From: Oligoflexia bacterium
GTDB lineage: Bacteria; Bdellovibrionota_G; JANQFH01
DNA: 64,000 bases
Direction: 5' to 3'
Assembly: GCA_028277945.1 (NCBI GenBank)
Contig: JANQFH010000008.1
Coordinates: 321,442 to 385,441, forward strand
Numbering within the stretch: position 1 is the stretch's first letter; each line of letters starts with the position of its first letter. This document shows positions 42,360 to 51,077 of the stretch, one piece after another. The notes below the pieces were generated by a model. That model saw nothing but the letters and a program-made list of their open reading frames with translations, was not told the origin of the DNA and searched no databases. Position numbers and translations under genes: made by a program.

Positions 42360-43270
42360 AACACCTCTTAACCCTGCAAGATATTACCGCAGCTGACTTT
42401 GCGGCGATTCTTGATCGCGCCGCGCAGATGAAGGCAAAGCGTAGCGGCTATGAGCACTCTCTCAAAGGCAAGAGTGTTGGATTGATCTTCTTCAAGCCCT
42501 CCACACGCACACGGGTGTCGTTTTCCGCAGGTGTTGCCAGCATGGGTGGGGTGGCCTACTACCTTGGTGTGAACGATCTGCAGCTGGGTCGCGGTGAGCC
42601 CATTAAAGATACCGCGCGCGTGCTTTCCCGTTACCTCTCTGCCGTGGTTATCCGCACCTTTGCGCAGCAGGATCTCGAAGAGGTTGTTCAGTACAGCACG
42701 ATTCCAATAATCAATGGGCTGACCGATCTATACCACCCTTGCCAGGCGCTGGCAGACTTTCTTACCATTCGCGAGGTCTTTGGCGCCAAGCAGGGTGTGA
42801 AGGTTACCTACATTGGTGATGGCAATAATATTGCGCATTCACTGCTCTTAGGTGCAGCGCTGAGCGGCAACCACCTCATTTGTTGTTCACCGCAAGGTTA
42901 TCAACCGAAACCAGAGATCGTCGCAGCCGCAGAAAAGCTGGCGCGGGATTCAGGAGCCAAGCTTCGGGTTGTGGACGATGTTAATGCAGCGGCTGAGGGC
43001 GCACAAGTGATCTACACCGATATTTGGGCGAGTATGGGTCAGGAAGCTGAGGCAGAGAAGCGTCGCAGAGTTTTTAAAGATTATCAGGTTGACGGTGCCG
43101 TTATGGCAAAGGCTGCCAAGGATGCCATTTTTATGCACCTGCTACCAGCGCACCGGGGTGAAGAGGTCACTGATGAGGTGATCGAATCCCCCCAGTCCAA
43201 GGTGTGGGATCAAGCTGAGAACCGTCTTTGGGCGCAGATGGCACTTCTGGAAAAGCTCGTCGCGAACTAG
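42356..43270 (+). CDS. argF: Ornithine carbamoyltransferase
   Basis: This is a 304-residue transcarbamoylase. The carbamoyl phosphate motif KPSTRTRVSF and the second-site motif YHPCQALADF are intact. Near the C-terminus is FMHLLPAHRG, where most OTCs have HCLP, so Cys is replaced by Leu. It starts with TTG, overlapping the preceding stop. With carbamate kinase next, a catabolic direction (citrulline plus phosphate to ornithine plus carbamoyl phosphate) is plausible. No arginine deiminase gene is nearby, so biosynthetic use is not excluded. Confidence 0.87.
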   Translation: MKHLLTLQDITAADFAAILDRAAQMKAKRSGYEHSLKGKSVGLIFFKPSTRTRVSFSAGVASMGGVAYYLGVNDLQLGRGEPIKDTARVLSRYLSAVVIRTFAQQDLEEVVQYSTIPIINGLTDLYHPCQALADFLTIREVFGAKQGVKVTYIGDGNNIAHSLLLGAALSGNHLICCSPQGYQPKPEIVAAAEKLARDSGAKLRVVDDVNAAAEGAQVIYTDIWASMGQEAEAEKRRRVFKDYQVDGAVMAKAAKDAIFMHLLPAHRGEEVTDEVIESPQSKVWDQAENRLWAQMALLEKLVAN

Positions 43271-44230
43271 ATGGCAACGGCAAAAAAAGCGACAAAGGGA
43301 TTGATCCTGGCACTTGGTGGTAACGCACTTATCCGCGAAGACGAAGAGGGGGACATCCCACAACAGTATGAGCACACGCGTACGACTTTTGCGCCTATCC
43401 TGCCGCTTCTAGAGGAATACGACCGCGTTTTGATTGTGCATGGCAACGGTCCGCAAGTGGGAAATGAGCTGCTGCGCAATGAGATCGCCTCATTCACTGT
43501 GGTGCCCATGCCCCTGGATACCTGTGTGGCAAACTCCCAGGGTAGCATGGGTTATATGATCCAGCAGGTGCTTGAGAACCTACTGGCGAAGCAAAAGATT
43601 GCTAAAAAGGTTGTTACCATTGTCACGCAAACGCGGGTGGATCCCGAAGATGTTGCCTTTCATGAACCCACAAAGCCGATTGGTGTGTTTTATAAGGAGA
43701 GCGAAGCGCAGCGGCATCAAAAGCTGCACGGCTGGATTATGCGTGAGGATGCCGGCCGTGGTTTTCGGCGGCTGGTGCCTTCACCCTTGCCGTTAGAGAT
43801 TTTAGAACTGGATGCCATTCGCACGCTCTATAAGAGCGGTAAAATTGTCATTGCGGGCGGCGGTGGGGGTATACCTGTTGTGCGCGGCAGTGATGGCAGG
43901 CTCAAAGGCATTGAAGCGGTTGTAGACAAAGATCACGTTACCGCTCTCTTTGCCAAGACTCTTAAGCCAGATCTACTGGTGATGCTCACTGCCGTGGATC
44001 AGGTTTACCTGCACCACAACCGGCAAGGGCAGCAGGCGTTGGTGAATGTTAAGGCAGCGGAACTTGCTACCTATCATAAACAGGGTGAGTTTGGTGTTGG
44101 TTCAATGGAGCCAAAGATCCGCTGTGCCCTAGACTATCTTAAAAAAGTGCCAGGCCGAGTCTTGATCACCTCACCGGAAAATCTCGCCAAGGCGCTGACC
44201 GGCGATGGCGGCACTTGGGTGCAAACTTGA
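43271..44230 (+). CDS. arcC: Carbamate kinase
   Basis: This is a 319-residue amino-acid-kinase-fold enzyme. ILALGGNALIRED, VHGNGPQVGNELLR, VIAGGGGGIPVVRG and FGVGSMEPKIRCALDYL are diagnostic of carbamate kinases. It converts carbamoyl phosphate and ADP to ATP, carbon dioxide and ammonia. Its ATG follows the OTC stop with no gap, so it is part of the same operon. There is no terminator before the repeats that follow. Confidence 0.92.
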   Translation: MATAKKATKGLILALGGNALIREDEEGDIPQQYEHTRTTFAPILPLLEEYDRVLIVHGNGPQVGNELLRNEIASFTVVPMPLDTCVANSQGSMGYMIQQVLENLLAKQKIAKKVVTIVTQTRVDPEDVAFHEPTKPIGVFYKESEAQRHQKLHGWIMREDAGRGFRRLVPSPLPLEILELDAIRTLYKSGKIVIAGGGGGIPVVRGSDGRLKGIEAVVDKDHVTALFAKTLKPDLLVMLTAVDQVYLHHNRQGQQALVNVKAAELATYHKQGEFGVGSMEPKIRCALDYLKKVPGRVLITSPENLAKALTGDGGTWVQT

Positions 44231-44267
44231 AACAGAAGCTCTTTTGATTCCGACATGATTTGTGCAA

Positions 44268-44362
44268 GCAGCAGGTCCTGCCGCGCCGTTTGCTCCCATC
44301 CTCCCGTCCTCGCCATGGGCAGCGGACGGGAGGCGGGCCCCTCCGGCGCGTCACCCGCTGCT
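44268..44362 (+). repeat. Dispersed GC-rich hairpin repeat, copy B
   Basis: This 95-base stretch matches the core of the MITE at 24070-24165 in opposite orientation, from GCAGC to GCTGCT. Its ends extend the hairpin (GCAAGCAGC against GCTGCTTGC). The flanking 15-bp inverted ends of the MITE are absent here, so the core itself is the shared unit. It lies between arcC and rocD. Confidence 0.75.
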
Positions 44363-44395
44363 TGCATCAACCCAAGGCGCCTTGAAAAGCGCCAC

Positions 44396-44459
44396 AGGTA
44401 GGATGGTGTTTAATTTTGGGGCGTCTCGCAGGCGTCAGCAATTAAACACCATCCTACCT
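44396..44459. repeat. 64-bp palindrome with perfect 20-bp arms
   Basis: AGGTAGGATGGTGTTTAATT at 44396-44415 is mirrored exactly at 44440-44459. The 24-base loop is GC-rich with a short GGCGTC-type inner repeat. It follows the hairpin repeat by 33 bases. It could be a non-autonomous element, a REP-like sequence or a structured transcript end. No T tract follows. Confidence 0.7.
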
Positions 44460-44460
44460 A

Positions 44461-44488
44461 TTGAGGTTTTTCGAAAGGCTCGTAGAAT
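44461..44488 (+). promoter_or_regulatory. Possible promoter of the ornithine aminotransferase gene
   Basis: TTGAGG at 44461-44466 and TAGAAT at 44483-44488 are 16 bases apart, immediately after the palindrome. The ATG is 6 bases beyond the -10 box, so the message would be leaderless. There is no ribosome site before this ATG, which supports the idea. Confidence 0.4.
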
Positions 44489-44494
44489 GATGTC

Positions 44495-45700
44495 ATGACT
44501 AAGACGGACGAGATCATTGCCTTGAACGAGCAGTATGGAGCGCACAACTACCATCCTCTGCCGGTGGTTTTGGCCAAAGGGGAGGGAGTATGGGTTGAAG
44601 ATGTCGATGGTAAGAAGTATTTAGACTTTCTCTCGGCCTACTCCGCTGTGAACCAAGGTCATCGTCACCCAAAGATCATCCAGGCACTGACCGATCAGGC
44701 ACAGCGTCTCACCCTGACCTCGCGCGCCTTTCACAACGACCGGTTGGGTGAGTTTCTTAAGCGATTGTGTGATTATTCCGGTTTTGACATGGCGCTACCC
44801 ATGAACACCGGTGCTGAGGCGGTAGAGACTGCCATTAAGATGGCGCGTCGTTGGGGGCACCAAGTCAAGGGTATTGCCGATGGCAGCCAAGAGATTATCG
44901 TCTGTGAGAACAACTTTCACGGCCGCACGGTGACGATCATCTCTTTCTCCACGGACGAAGAGTGCCGCCTTGGTTATGGACCTTTTAACCAAGGCTTTAA
45001 CATCATTCCTTATAACGATGTCAAAGCACTAGAGGCAGCTATCACTGCAAACAGCTGTGCCTTTTTAGTGGAGCCAGTGCAGGGCGAAGCTGGAGTGATT
45101 GTGCCGGATGCGGGATATCTGCAGGAAGCACGGCGAATCTGTAGTGAGCACAATGTGCTGTTTATTGCCGATGAGATTCAAACCGGTTTTGGCCGTTGCG
45201 GAGCGCGTTTTGCCTGTGATCTTGAGGGAGTTAAACCTGATGCCATCTGCCTGGGTAAGGCGTTGGGTGGCGGCGTCTTTCCCGTCTCTGCGGTGGTTGC
45301 CAACAAAGAGGTCATGGAGGTGTTCACACCAGGATCGCACGGTTCTACCTTTGGGGGTAATCCACTTGCGTGCGCCGTGGCCATAGCAGCAATCGATGTA
45401 TTGGAGGAAGAAAACCTTGCAGCACACGCAACCGAATTGGGTGAGTATCTTCGGGCTCAACTGGATAAGATTGAGTGCGCCAAGATCGTTGAGATTCGTG
45501 GTCGAGGCCTTCTTGCTGCCGTGGAGTTTGAAGCAGGCTTTGAGGCGTGGGATACTTGTGTCGCTCTCAAAGACAAGGGCCTGTTGGCGAAGCAGACCCA
45601 TGGCAACATCATCCGCTTTGCGCCCCCCTTGGTGATTAACAAGCAGGAGCTCGATCACGGCCTAAGAATCATCCGAGAGGTCTTCGAGACGATCGGATAG
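44495..45700 (+). CDS. rocD: Ornithine aminotransferase
   Basis: This is a 401-residue class III PLP aminotransferase. NEQYGAHNYHPLPVVLAKGE is characteristic of ornithine aminotransferases, and the catalytic lysine is in DAICLGKALGGGVFPVSAV. FHGRTVTIISFSTDEECRLG and HGSTFGGNPLAC are also typical. It converts ornithine and 2-oxoglutarate to glutamate semialdehyde and glutamate. With OTC and carbamate kinase upstream it would drain ornithine from citrulline breakdown. The two repeats separate it from that operon. Confidence 0.9.
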   Translation: MTKTDEIIALNEQYGAHNYHPLPVVLAKGEGVWVEDVDGKKYLDFLSAYSAVNQGHRHPKIIQALTDQAQRLTLTSRAFHNDRLGEFLKRLCDYSGFDMALPMNTGAEAVETAIKMARRWGHQVKGIADGSQEIIVCENNFHGRTVTIISFSTDEECRLGYGPFNQGFNIIPYNDVKALEAAITANSCAFLVEPVQGEAGVIVPDAGYLQEARRICSEHNVLFIADEIQTGFGRCGARFACDLEGVKPDAICLGKALGGGVFPVSAVVANKEVMEVFTPGSHGSTFGGNPLACAVAIAAIDVLEEENLAAHATELGEYLRAQLDKIECAKIVEIRGRGLLAAVEFEAGFEAWDTCVALKDKGLLAKQTHGNIIRFAPPLVINKQELDHGLRIIREVFETIG

Positions 45701-45812
45701 AATATATAACTATTTGAAATATTAAAATTAAATAAACTCCTTGACGCGTCGTATAAATAATTGCTATAGACGTAATGCATAAGCCCCACTACATCATTGA
45801 GGACTTGGTAAC

Positions 45813-46826
45813 ATGAACCGCAAAACAGCATCCATACGAAGTGATTTTATCACCAGTTTCTGCGCCTCGGTTTTACTGATTCTGGTATTCGTCGGTGAAG
45901 CGTCGGCAGGAGACGAGGAAGAAAAACTGCTACCGGTAAACCATAACAAGGTGCAAGTCATCCGTGTGAACCAAAAGCTGGAGTTGTCGTTAAATTTTGA
46001 CGTAGAATCTCCGATCAACGCACTTGACTATTTAAACCAACAACAATTTGAAGCTGTTAGTATTGCAGAGACATGCGCAGGTGAGGAAGACGGCTTTTAT
46101 ATATTCTTTCGTCTAGGGACAGGCACTGTTTACAAGTACCAACGAAAGATTCTGACCCGGGGCCAGTTAGATGATGAAAATGCATTGGAGGAATTAAAGG
46201 TTCTCGTGAATGAAGGTTGGCAGTATGTTGATATGGCAGGAATAGATGAAAACAATGATGTGTCACCCCTTGCCGGCGATGATCTTCTCCTACTGCTGTT
46301 CAAACGGGATACATCCTTGCCGAATAATCCAATGATTGCTCCAGAAATACTCGGGTTTGAATTCGGCAAAATAGCCGAGGTTTTCGATCTCTACGAGCAT
46401 ACACAAGTTAACATTGACACATATGGGGAGGATGCACCTGGCGACGGTGAAATCGATACACAGGAAGAGTTTGATTATTACTTTCAGCAATCATGGGGCT
46501 GGGGCCTATTACTAGGCTTTGCAGAGTATAGGAATGGTTACATTCTCCACAGATCTAATAATCCTATGGCCTATCAAGAACAGGGTTTGCCCACCAGCCC
46601 AGTAAACGCTAGGCGTCGGCAGTTGAATTGGTATCCTCATGTGAAGATTATTGAGGATGGTGGCGACAACATGGAACAATCACTTGAATTTTACATCAAT
46701 GACCGAGAAAACAACCTAGAGTCACGATCTCGTTTTCTTGCTGCTGCCCGTTTAGACCACGCTTGGGGTTCGGGAGGAGATGACGATGGAATCGTGCTAG
46801 TATTCACAACTAATCAGCGACCCTAA
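45813..46826 (+). CDS. Secreted hypothetical protein
   Basis: This is a 337-residue protein with a signal peptide ending near GEASAGD. The mature part is acidic, with no recognised domain. YEHTQVNIDTYGEDAPGDGE has a calcium-loop-like acidic run, but this is weak. GAGGA lies roughly 10 bases before the ATG. Codon use looks like that of the neighbours. Confidence 0.55.
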   Translation: MNRKTASIRSDFITSFCASVLLILVFVGEASAGDEEEKLLPVNHNKVQVIRVNQKLELSLNFDVESPINALDYLNQQQFEAVSIAETCAGEEDGFYIFFRLGTGTVYKYQRKILTRGQLDDENALEELKVLVNEGWQYVDMAGIDENNDVSPLAGDDLLLLLFKRDTSLPNNPMIAPEILGFEFGKIAEVFDLYEHTQVNIDTYGEDAPGDGEIDTQEEFDYYFQQSWGWGLLLGFAEYRNGYILHRSNNPMAYQEQGLPTSPVNARRRQLNWYPHVKIIEDGGDNMEQSLEFYINDRENNLESRSRFLAAARLDHAWGSGGDDDGIVLVFTTNQRP

Positions 46827-47161
46827 AGCAGATGAGTAGGTAAAATACCGATTCCACGCCGTCTTAATAAGCGTAATCCAAGAGGTCTTTGAGGCGATCT
46901 AGCGGGCGTAGCGGCCTCTCAAAGCGCAGTTCCGCTATGGCATCCATTGATGAGGGAAGGGGCACATAACAGCCGTTGTTACCTGGGTGCTTACTGGTGC
47001 CCGGCTCTCCTCCGAAGGGTGGAGCCTCTGTGCGAACCGCACCACTTTCCAAGCTGCGCCGAAACGCCGAGAGTATGTAGTGCTCTTCAACCCAAAACCT
47101 GGCTACTACATAATAGAGTTGGGTTAAGAACGAATTAAGCTTTACTTAATTTTCTGTAAGA
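46827..47161. other. Intergenic stretch of about 335 bases without a supported gene
   Basis: Frames exist on both strands but show no family resemblance or ribosome site. The rightward frame ending at about 47126 reads YVVLFNPKPGYYIIELG and could be a relic of a gene end. At the right, AATTAAG and CTTAATT (47133-47139 and 47145-47151) form a weak hairpin 10 bases after the leftward gene stop and may help end its transcript. Confidence 0.45.
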
Positions 47162-47773
47162 TTAGCGCGAGTTCTCTTTCTTCTCTTTATGCAGCCGTTT
47201 TCTCTTCATTTTCTTCTTTTTTTCTTTCCACTTCTTTTTCTTGTGCTGCATCTCTTTCCATTCCTTGCGCAACTCCGCAAGCTCCTGCTTGGTTTTGGCT
47301 CTATCGGCCTCACTGAGATTTTCATCTTTTAATTTAGTGCGTAATTCTTGCCGTTTTGCCTTTAGCTGCTCTCTCTTCTCTCTGTGTTTCTGTCGTCTAG
47401 CCTGCTTTGCCTCTTGCCGGCGCTCACGCCACTTCTTTCTGATGGCTTGGCGGTCTTCTTGGCTAAGGTCTTCATTGGCGAGCTTCTGATGATCGGCTTG
47501 CCATTCACTACGCCACTTTTCTGGTAGATATTTTGGAAATCCCTTGTGCATCTTCTTGTGATGCTCACCGCGTTTGCGCACCTCTTTACGTTTTTTTCTA
47601 GTTCTCTCTTTTACCTCGGTTGATTGATCGGTGGCTTCTTCTTGAACGGTCGTTTCAGCCGTAGTTGCTTTATTGCGGACCTGTTTGATGGTTTTCTGAT
47701 CTAGCGTCTGTGCCTCGGCGTAGGTGGCAAAGCCGATCACCAGTGCCAGAAATGATAAAGTAGTGTGTTTCAT
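47162..47773 (-). CDS. Secreted, highly charged coiled-coil protein
   Basis: This is a 203-residue protein with a signal peptide (MKHTTLSFLALVIGFATYAE, AQ). More than half the mature residues are Lys, Arg, Glu or Gln in long helices such as REKREQLKAKRQELRTKLKD. NLSEADRAKTKQELAELRKE resembles repeats of Spy/CpxP-like periplasmic chaperones, though LTxxQ motifs are not clear. GGAGG lies 5 bases before the ATG. The family is not recognised. Confidence 0.6.
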   Translation of the reverse strand: MKHTTLSFLALVIGFATYAEAQTLDQKTIKQVRNKATTAETTVQEEATDQSTEVKERTRKKRKEVRKRGEHHKKMHKGFPKYLPEKWRSEWQADHQKLANEDLSQEDRQAIRKKWRERRQEAKQARRQKHREKREQLKAKRQELRTKLKDENLSEADRAKTKQELAELRKEWKEMQHKKKKWKEKKKKMKRKRLHKEKKENSR

Positions 47774-47800
47774 AGTACCTCCAATTCGTTAGTTACCCTA

Positions 47801-47817
47801 TCGGGGCGACTGGATTT
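47801..47817 (-). repeat. 17-bp copy of the tRNA-Pro 3' end
   Basis: TCGGGGCGACTGGATTT here is identical to 47929-47945, the last 17 bases of the tRNA-Pro gene. The two copies are direct repeats 128 bases apart, downstream of the tRNA. This is the pattern left by an element that used the tRNA 3' end as its attachment site and was later lost. Confidence 0.6.
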
Positions 47818-47893
47818 AGCAAAATCGCTAGCCGCGATTTTGTGATCCTAGGGTAGTTGCGACCCAACATTTGTTGGCCCGTTCATTGTAGGG

Positions 47894-47936
47894 CGCCCCG
47901 ACATCGGCTTCGCTTTGCAAAGCCGGAGTCGGGGCG
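47894..47936 (-). terminator. Hairpin overlapping the tRNA 3' acceptor strand
   Basis: CGCCCCGACATCGGCT at 47894-47909 pairs with AGCCGGAGTCGGGGCG at 47921-47936 with two mismatches. The right arm contains the tRNA acceptor 3' strand. It may stop transcription after the tRNA. It also means a precursor could fold in two ways. No T tract follows. Confidence 0.4.
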
Positions 47937-48002
47937 ACTGGATTTGAACCAGCGACCTCTGCGTCCCGAACGCAGCGCCCTACCAGGCTGGGCCACGCCC
48001 CG
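47929..48002 (-). tRNA. tRNA-Pro(CGG)
   Basis: Read leftward from 48002, acceptor strand CGGGGCG pairs with CGCCCCG at the 3' end, the discriminator is A, the D arm has AGCCTGGTAGGGC, the anticodon arm is CTGCGTTCGGGACGCAG with CGG, and the T arm has GGTTCAAATCC. The length is 74 bases, and CCA is not encoded. The 3' neighbour repeats its last 17 bases. Confidence 0.93.
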
Positions 48003-48105
48003 AAGTCCACTTCTTGGGTCAGGCAGGTTAGTTAGCTGAAAAGGCCATTGAACGCGAGAAGTTTTTAGAACCCTATGGAAAAGCAGGATATTTCCAGGTC
48101 ATTTA

Positions 48106-48134
48106 TTGACAATATATATATTGTTATGTAGGGT
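48106..48134 (+). promoter_or_regulatory. Promoter of the ribbon-helix-helix gene
   Basis: A consensus TTGACA at 48106-48111 is followed after 17 bases by TAGGGT at 48129-48134. The AT-rich spacer and the ribosome site downstream fit a promoter for the small gene and perhaps the decarboxylase gene behind it. Confidence 0.45.
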
Positions 48135-48156
48135 AACTGGTTGAGGAGAGCCGTGT

Positions 48157-48327
48157 ATGCCAAGAAAGAAGATCTCAACCACCATTTATATTACCGAAGA
48201 ACAGAACGAACGACTTAAAATGCTCAACCGTAAGACCAAGGTTCCGGTTGCCGAGTACATCCGGCAGGGCATTGATCTCATCTTAGAAGAAAACAAGACA
48301 CTGTTGCCGGGACAGATGAGCTTTTGA
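48157..48327 (+). CDS. Small ribbon-helix-helix protein (56 residues)
   Basis: This is a short protein: a basic strand MPRKKISTTIYITEEQNERL, then a helix-turn-helix of the CopG/Arc kind (KVPVAEYIRQGIDLILEENK) and LLPGQMSF. I recognise this small regulator as conserved in deltaproteobacterial genomes, where its role is not established. GAGGAG lies about 8 bases before the ATG. The next gene starts 28 bases on, so cotranscription is possible. Confidence 0.72.
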   Translation: MPRKKISTTIYITEEQNERLKMLNRKTKVPVAEYIRQGIDLILEENKTLLPGQMSF

Positions 48328-48355
48328 TCTACAGCGGACGTTGTAACGACTACCC

Positions 48356-49276
48356 ATGAAAAAAATTATTGTTGCTGGCGGGTGTGGTTTTATCGGCTCC
48401 CATCTCTGTGAACAACTCATAGAGCAGGGAGATGAGGTCTACTGTGTCGACAACGTGTTGACAGGATCACGGCAAAATGTCGAAGCGCTAACAGAAAGTA
48501 AACGTTTTAAAGTCATTGAAGAGGATATCAGCAGACCCATTAAGTTCTCCAGTGACGTCGATGAGGTCTATCATCTCGCCTCACCTGCAAGCCCAAAGGA
48601 CTTTGCGCGGCTAAGCTTGGAGATCATGTCAGCTAATGCCCTGGGTGCTCACAACCTCTTGAATCTGTGTCGGGAGAAGCAGGCTCGTTTCCTGCTTGCC
48701 TCCACTTCAGAGGTGTATGGTGATCCCGAGGTCCATCCACAACCTGAAGATTATTGGGGTAGGGTGAATCCCATTGGTCCGCGAAGCCCCTACGATGTAT
48801 CGAAGCGATACGCTGAGGCGTTGACCGTGGCATTCTGTCGCACTCATAAATTGCGGTTTGGTATCAGTCGTATATTCAATACCTATGGACCGCGCATGGG
48901 AGATGATGGTCGGGTGATAAGCAACTTTATTCGCCAGGCATTGGCTGGACAACCCTTGACCGTATACGGCGACGGTAAGCAGACACGCAGTTTTTGTTAT
49001 GTCTCTGATTTGGTGCGAGGGCTAATTCTGTGTATGCAAAAGGCTGCGGGTGTGCCGATTAATCTTGGCTCTTCTGAAGAGATGACGATCTTAGATTTGG
49101 CCAAAACCATCATTCGTCTTAGCAGTTCCCAAAGCACGATAACGTTTGCATCCCTACCGGAGGACGATCCACAGGTGCGACGTCCTGACACTGAGCGTGC
49201 CAAGCAGTTGCTTGGTTGGCAACCAACCATAACTCTGGAGAGCGGCATCCAAAAAACCTTGCATCAGTTCCGATGA
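48356..49276 (+). CDS. UDP-glucuronic acid decarboxylase-like SDR epimerase
   Basis: This is a 306-residue extended SDR. The NAD site is [15 protein letters not shown] near the start. [15 protein letters not shown] and the active-site [11 protein letters not shown] give Ser, Tyr and Lys. [13 protein letters not shown] and [17 protein letters not shown] match Uxs enzymes, which convert UDP-glucuronate to UDP-xylose. It would supply sugar for surface polysaccharide or glycan. lepA overlaps its stop by 4 bases. Confidence 0.87.
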   Translation: MKKIIVAGGCGFIGSHLCEQLIEQGDEVYCVDNVLTGSRQNVEALTESKRFKVIEEDISRPIKFSSDVDEVYHLASPASPKDFARLSLEIMSANALGAHNLLNLCREKQARFLLASTSEVYGDPEVHPQPEDYWGRVNPIGPRSPYDVSKRYAEALTVAFCRTHKLRFGISRIFNTYGPRMGDDGRVISNFIRQALAGQPLTVYGDGKQTRSFCYVSDLVRGLILCMQKAAGVPINLGSSEEMTILDLAKTIIRLSSSQSTITFASLPEDDPQVRRPDTERAKQLLGWQPTITLESGIQKTLHQFR

Positions 49277-51063
49277 GCTCGCACATTCGCAACTTTTCCA
49301 TCATTGCCCATATCGACCATGGCAAATCGACCTTGGCCGACCGTATGATGGAGCAAACCCGTACGTTACGACTTCATAAGGTCGTCGACCGTTACCTGGA
49401 CAAGATGGAGCTAGAGAAGGAAAAGGGCATTACTATCAAGGCCCAGACCGTACGCATGCGTTATAGCCAGGCTGGCCAGGACTACATCTTTAACCTTATC
49501 GACACCCCTGGCCATGTCGACTTCAACTATGAAGTGAGTCGCAGTCTCGCCGCCTGTGAGGGAGTGCTCCTTGTTGTTGATGCCAGTCAAGGGGTGCAGG
49601 CGCAGACCCTAGCCAATGCCTATCTGGCACTGGAGAATGATCTTGTCATCATTCCCGTGTTGAACAAGGTGGATCTTCCAAATGCCGACCTGGAGGCGAC
49701 CAAGCTTGAGATTGGTGAAGTGATCGGTCTTGATGCAGGAGATGCCATTGCCATCAGTGCCAAAGAGGGCCGTGGTGTCGAGGCAGTATTTGACGCTCTT
49801 GTCACAAAAGTACCACCTCCTGGCGGCAAGCGTGATGCACCACTGCGGGCGCTCATCTTTGACAGCTGGTTTGACAACTATCTCGGCGTGGTGAGTCTTT
49901 TGCGCGTTGTTGATGGCGAGATTCGTTGTGGTCAAAAGATACGCCTTATGTCTACGGAGCGCGAATTTCAGGTGGATAAGCTTGGCTTTTTTACACCAGA
50001 GAAAGAGTTAGTCACTTCACTCGCCGTGGGTGAGGTCGGCTTTATGGCTGCGACCATCAAGGACCTGCGCGAAGTACGTATTGGCGACACCATAACTCAG
50101 GCAGACGGTCCAGCCAAACAGCCGTTGCCTGGCTTTGTCGAAGCCAAACCGATGGTCTTTTGCGGTATCTTTCCGGTGCTTCCGGCTGAGTATCCTAATT
50201 TGCGCGAGGCTCTCGCCAAATTAAGCCTAAACGACTGTTCATTTACCTTTGAGCCGGAGAATTCCCCGGCTCTGGGTTTTGGCTATCGCTGTGGCTTTCT
50301 GGGCAGCCTGCATATGGAGATTACGCAGGAACGGCTAGAACGTGAATTTCAGCTTGATTTGATATCTACAGCCCCGAGTGTGCGCTATCGCATTAAAAGG
50401 AAGACCGGCGAAGAGATAGAGATTGACAATCCCTCCAACTACCCTCCAAGTCAGGAGATCGACGCTGTTTTCGAGCCACGTGTAATAACAACTATTCATG
50501 TGCCTGCTGATTACATCGGTGCAGTGCTCGAACTCTGTGAGTCGAAGCGTGGTGTACAAAAGGATTTTGAGCAACGTGGTAGTAAGGCGATCATCCGCTA
50601 TAATCTGCCCCTTGGCGAAATGGTGTTTGATTTCTACGATCGTTTGAAATCTGTCACACGTGGTTATGCTTCTATGGATTACGAAATAGTGGGTTACGAA
50701 AAAAGCAGCCTAGTGAAGCTCGATATCCTTGTGAATGGCGAGCGCGTTGATGCCCTTTCGGTTATTACGCACAAAGACAAGTCCTACCGTCAAGGCAAGG
50801 ACCTTGTTGAGAAGATGCGTCAACTCATTCCTCGGCAGCTTTTTGATGTGGCCATACAGGCGGCCATTGGCTCTAAAGTGATATCGCGTGAGACGGTCAA
50901 GGCGCTGCGTAAAAATGTCACCGCCAAATGTTATGGGGGCGATATCACCCGCAAACGCAAGCTGTTAGAAAAGCAAAAGGAAGGCAAAAAGCGTATGAAA
51001 CGGGTCGGTTCTGTAGATATACCGCAGGAGGCCTTTCTTGCAATCCTCAAGGTTGATGGCTAG
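49273..51063 (+). CDS. lepA: Elongation factor 4 (LepA)
   Basis: This is a 596-residue translational GTPase of normal length. [17 protein letters not shown] is the P-loop, [16 protein letters not shown] is G3 and NKVDLP is G4. [20 protein letters not shown] near the C-terminus is specific for LepA. It acts on ribosomes in translation quality control or assembly. ATG at 49273 overlaps the previous stop. The signal peptidase gene follows. Confidence 0.95.
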   Translation: MSSHIRNFSIIAHIDHGKSTLADRMMEQTRTLRLHKVVDRYLDKMELEKEKGITIKAQTVRMRYSQAGQDYIFNLIDTPGHVDFNYEVSRSLAACEGVLLVVDASQGVQAQTLANAYLALENDLVIIPVLNKVDLPNADLEATKLEIGEVIGLDAGDAIAISAKEGRGVEAVFDALVTKVPPPGGKRDAPLRALIFDSWFDNYLGVVSLLRVVDGEIRCGQKIRLMSTEREFQVDKLGFFTPEKELVTSLAVGEVGFMAATIKDLREVRIGDTITQADGPAKQPLPGFVEAKPMVFCGIFPVLPAEYPNLREALAKLSLNDCSFTFEPENSPALGFGYRCGFLGSLHMEITQERLEREFQLDLISTAPSVRYRIKRKTGEEIEIDNPSNYPPSQEIDAVFEPRVITTIHVPADYIGAVLELCESKRGVQKDFEQRGSKAIIRYNLPLGEMVFDFYDRLKSVTRGYASMDYEIVGYEKSSLVKLDILVNGERVDALSVITHKDKSYRQGKDLVEKMRQLIPRQLFDVAIQAAIGSKVISRETVKALRKNVTAKCYGGDITRKRKLLEKQKEGKKRMKRVGSVDIPQEAFLAILKVDG

Positions 51064-51077
51064 ACTAGGTTGCTAGC

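Noticed and set aside
45065..45658. 197-codon leftward frame opposite ornithine aminotransferase
   Set aside because: The rightward frame is a complete enzyme. The opposite frame has no start signal or family match.
46864..47052. 62-codon leftward frame in the gap after the secreted protein gene
   Set aside because: The last 27 residues look protein-like, but there is no ribosome site and no recognisable family. Kept only as a possible relic.
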